Shown here in pieces: positions 3,841 through 5,023 of a DNA stretch of 5,023 nucleotides; within the stretch, counting starts at the first letter, position 1; each line of letters opens with the position of its first letter. The stretch comes from Nitrospirota bacterium. GTDB taxonomy: Bacteria; Nitrospirota; Thermodesulfovibrionia; Thermodesulfovibrionales; JdFR-86. The position numbers were made by a program, and so were the translations under genes. The DNA lies in contig DAOUWH010000137.1 in NCBI GenBank assembly GCA_030667205.1, positions 1 through 5,023 on the forward strand, given 5' to 3'. The notes beneath the pieces were generated by a model. That model saw only the letters and a list, made by a program, of their open reading frames with translations. It made no database searches and was not told the DNA's origin.

Positions 3841-5023
3841 AGTCCGACCTCCATCATCCACTTCTTGATGGCCTTTATCCGGTCCCTGATCTTCGCGGCC
3901 TTCTCGAACTCCAGCTTTGCGGCGGCCTCCTTCATCTGGTCCTCCAGAACCCTCAGGGTCTTTTCATCCACACCGTATTCCGCCTGCTCTTCCTTTACCT
4001 CGGTGGGCACGGTCCAGTAGTCGGACTCGTATATGGAACTTAAAATGTCCTTGATGTTGCTCTTGACGGTCTCGGGGGTGATGCCCATCTCCTTGTTGTA
4101 CGCGGCCTGCTTTTTGCGCCTGCGGTTGGTCTCGTCCAGGGCCTTTTCCATCGAGCCGGTGACGGTATCGGCGTCTAGTATGACCTCGCCGTTGATGTTC
4201 CTCGCGGCCCGGCCCGCGGTCTGGATCAAAGAGCGGGCGGAGCGAAGAAAACCCTCCTTGTCCGCGTCGAGTATGGCTACCAGCGAGACCTCCGGCAGGT
4301 CCAGCCCCTCTCTCAGGAGATTAACGCCCACCAGCACATCGAACTGCCCGAGCCTCAGGTCCCGCAGTATCTCGATGCGCTCAAGGGTATCGATATCCGA
4401 GTGAAGGTATCTCACCCTCACGCCGAGTTCGGTGTAATGCTCGGTGAGGTCCTCGGCCATCTTCTTGGTAAGCGTGGTCACCATCACCCGCTCGCCCCGC
4501 TCGGCCCGTATGCGCATCTCCGAGAGCAGGTCGTCCACCTGCCCGGCAATGGGTTTTACACCCATCTTCGGGTCCATGAGGCCCGTGGGCCTTATTATCT
4601 GCTCTACGACCTTCCCGCCGGTCTTGTCTAATTCATATGGGCCGGGGGTGGCAGAGACGTAGACGGCCTGCCTGACCCGGTGCTCGAACTCTTTAAACAT
4701 CAGGGGCCGGTTGTCCAGCGCAGAGGGGAGGCGGAAGCCGAACTCTATAAGGTTCTGCTTCCTTGACCTGTCGCCCTCGTACATGCCGCCTATCTGGGGC
4801 ACCGTGGCGTGCGACTCGTCTATCACGACCAGAAGATCCGCCGGGAAATAATCCATCAGGGTGAAGGGCGGCTCGCCCTCGGCCCGCCCGCTGAGGTGCC
4901 TGGAGTAGTTTTCAATCCCGTGGCAGTAGCCGAACTCCTTGAGCATCTCCAGGTCGAACCTCGTCCTCTGCTCTATCCTCTGGGCCTCCACCGAAAGCCC
5001 TTGCTCCATGAAATGCCTTATCC
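3837..5023 (-). CDS. uvrB: UvrABC excinuclease subunit B, C-terminal ~394 codons; 5' end beyond the right edge
   Basis: DNA damage-verifying helicase-like ATPase of nucleotide excision repair, which receives DNA from UvrA and recruits UvrC. The reading frame stays open to the right edge, so the in-frame ATG at 5009 is internal: family members continue upstream of the segment QRIEQRTRFDLEMLKEFGYC. Counting from that Met, the conserved parts are GIENYSRHL (31-39), the Walker B-type box DESH (64-67), VYVSATPG (117-123), VMVTTLTKKMAEDL (175-188), HSDIDTLER (203-211), GVNLLREGLDLPEVSL (228-243) and motif VI QTAGRAARN (263-271). The C-terminal UVR domain at about 354-389, containing LEFEKAAKIRDRIK, is the UvrC contact. 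Walker A and the DNA-binding beta-hairpin belong to the missing ~270 N-terminal residues. The gene ends with TAG inside a palindrome. No frameshift or lost motif is seen. Confidence 0.97.
   Translation of the reverse strand, partial: IRHFMEQGLSVEAQRIEQRTRFDLEMLKEFGYCHGIENYSRHLSGRAEGEPPFTLMDYFPADLLVVIDESHATVPQIGGMYEGDRSRKQNLIEFGFRLPSALDNRPLMFKEFEHRVRQAVYVSATPGPYELDKTGGKVVEQIIRPTGLMDPKMGVKPIAGQVDDLLSEMRIRAERGERVMVTTLTKKMAEDLTEHYTELGVRVRYLHSDIDTLERIEILRDLRLGQFDVLVGVNLLREGLDLPEVSLVAILDADKEGFLRSARSLIQTAGRAARNINGEVILDADTVTGSMEKALDETNRRRKKQAAYNKEMGITPETVKSNIKDILSSIYESDYWTVPTEVKEEQAEYGVDEKTLRVLEDQMKEAAAKLEFEKAAKIRDRIKAIKKWMMEVGL

Noticed and set aside
5007..5009. ATG at 5009 as the start of uvrB
   Set aside because: The frame is open through the right edge, and the protein from this Met would lack the Walker A and beta-hairpin regions. 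Family members continue upstream, so the gene is cut by the window and not truncated in nature.

Overview
The window looks like an ordinary chromosomal segment of a Gram-negative-type bacterium with fairly high GC by eye. Gene content and protein style resemble Desulfobacterota, Nitrospirota or related lineages, but this is a weak impression and nothing in the window fixes the taxon. Four protein genes lie on the minus strand and one tRNA on the plus strand. No mobile element, CRISPR array, toxin-antitoxin pair or unfamiliar gene cluster was found.

Layout, right to left as the minus-strand genes are read. (1) The C-terminal ~394 codons of uvrB (nucleotide excision repair helicase) enter from the right edge and stop at 3837. 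The stop codon lies inside a perfect palindrome that appears to be a duplicated hairpin module. (2) About 185 bases without a gene follow, holding a weak candidate uvrB terminator. (3) A complete tRNA-Arg(CCT) with encoded CCA lies on the plus strand at 3575-3651. (4) A 216-base divergent spacer separates the tRNA from mutS. It holds a promoter for each gene and, between them, a cluster of palindromes and a short tandem repeat. (5) A complete mutS (850 aa, mismatch recognition) runs from 3358 to 806. Its -10 box is so close to the ATG that the mRNA is probably leaderless or nearly so. (6) A 126-base gap contains a good extended -10 promoter. (7) gcvH (128 aa, lipoylated H protein) is followed by the start of a dihydrolipoyl dehydrogenase gene, which overlaps it by four bases (GTGA) and runs off the left edge.

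Two functions are represented. UvrB and MutS are core enzymes of two separate DNA repair pathways. GcvH and dihydrolipoyl dehydrogenase are the carrier and the recycling enzyme of the glycine cleavage system: the lipoyl arm of GcvH is reduced during glycine decarboxylation and re-oxidised by the dehydrogenase, giving NADH. The T and P proteins are not in the window.

The most interesting material is non-coding: the nested palindrome cluster at 3434-3531, whose last palindrome supplies the -35 box of the tRNA promoter, and the leaderless-type mutS promoter. No previously undescribed system can be supported from this sequence.
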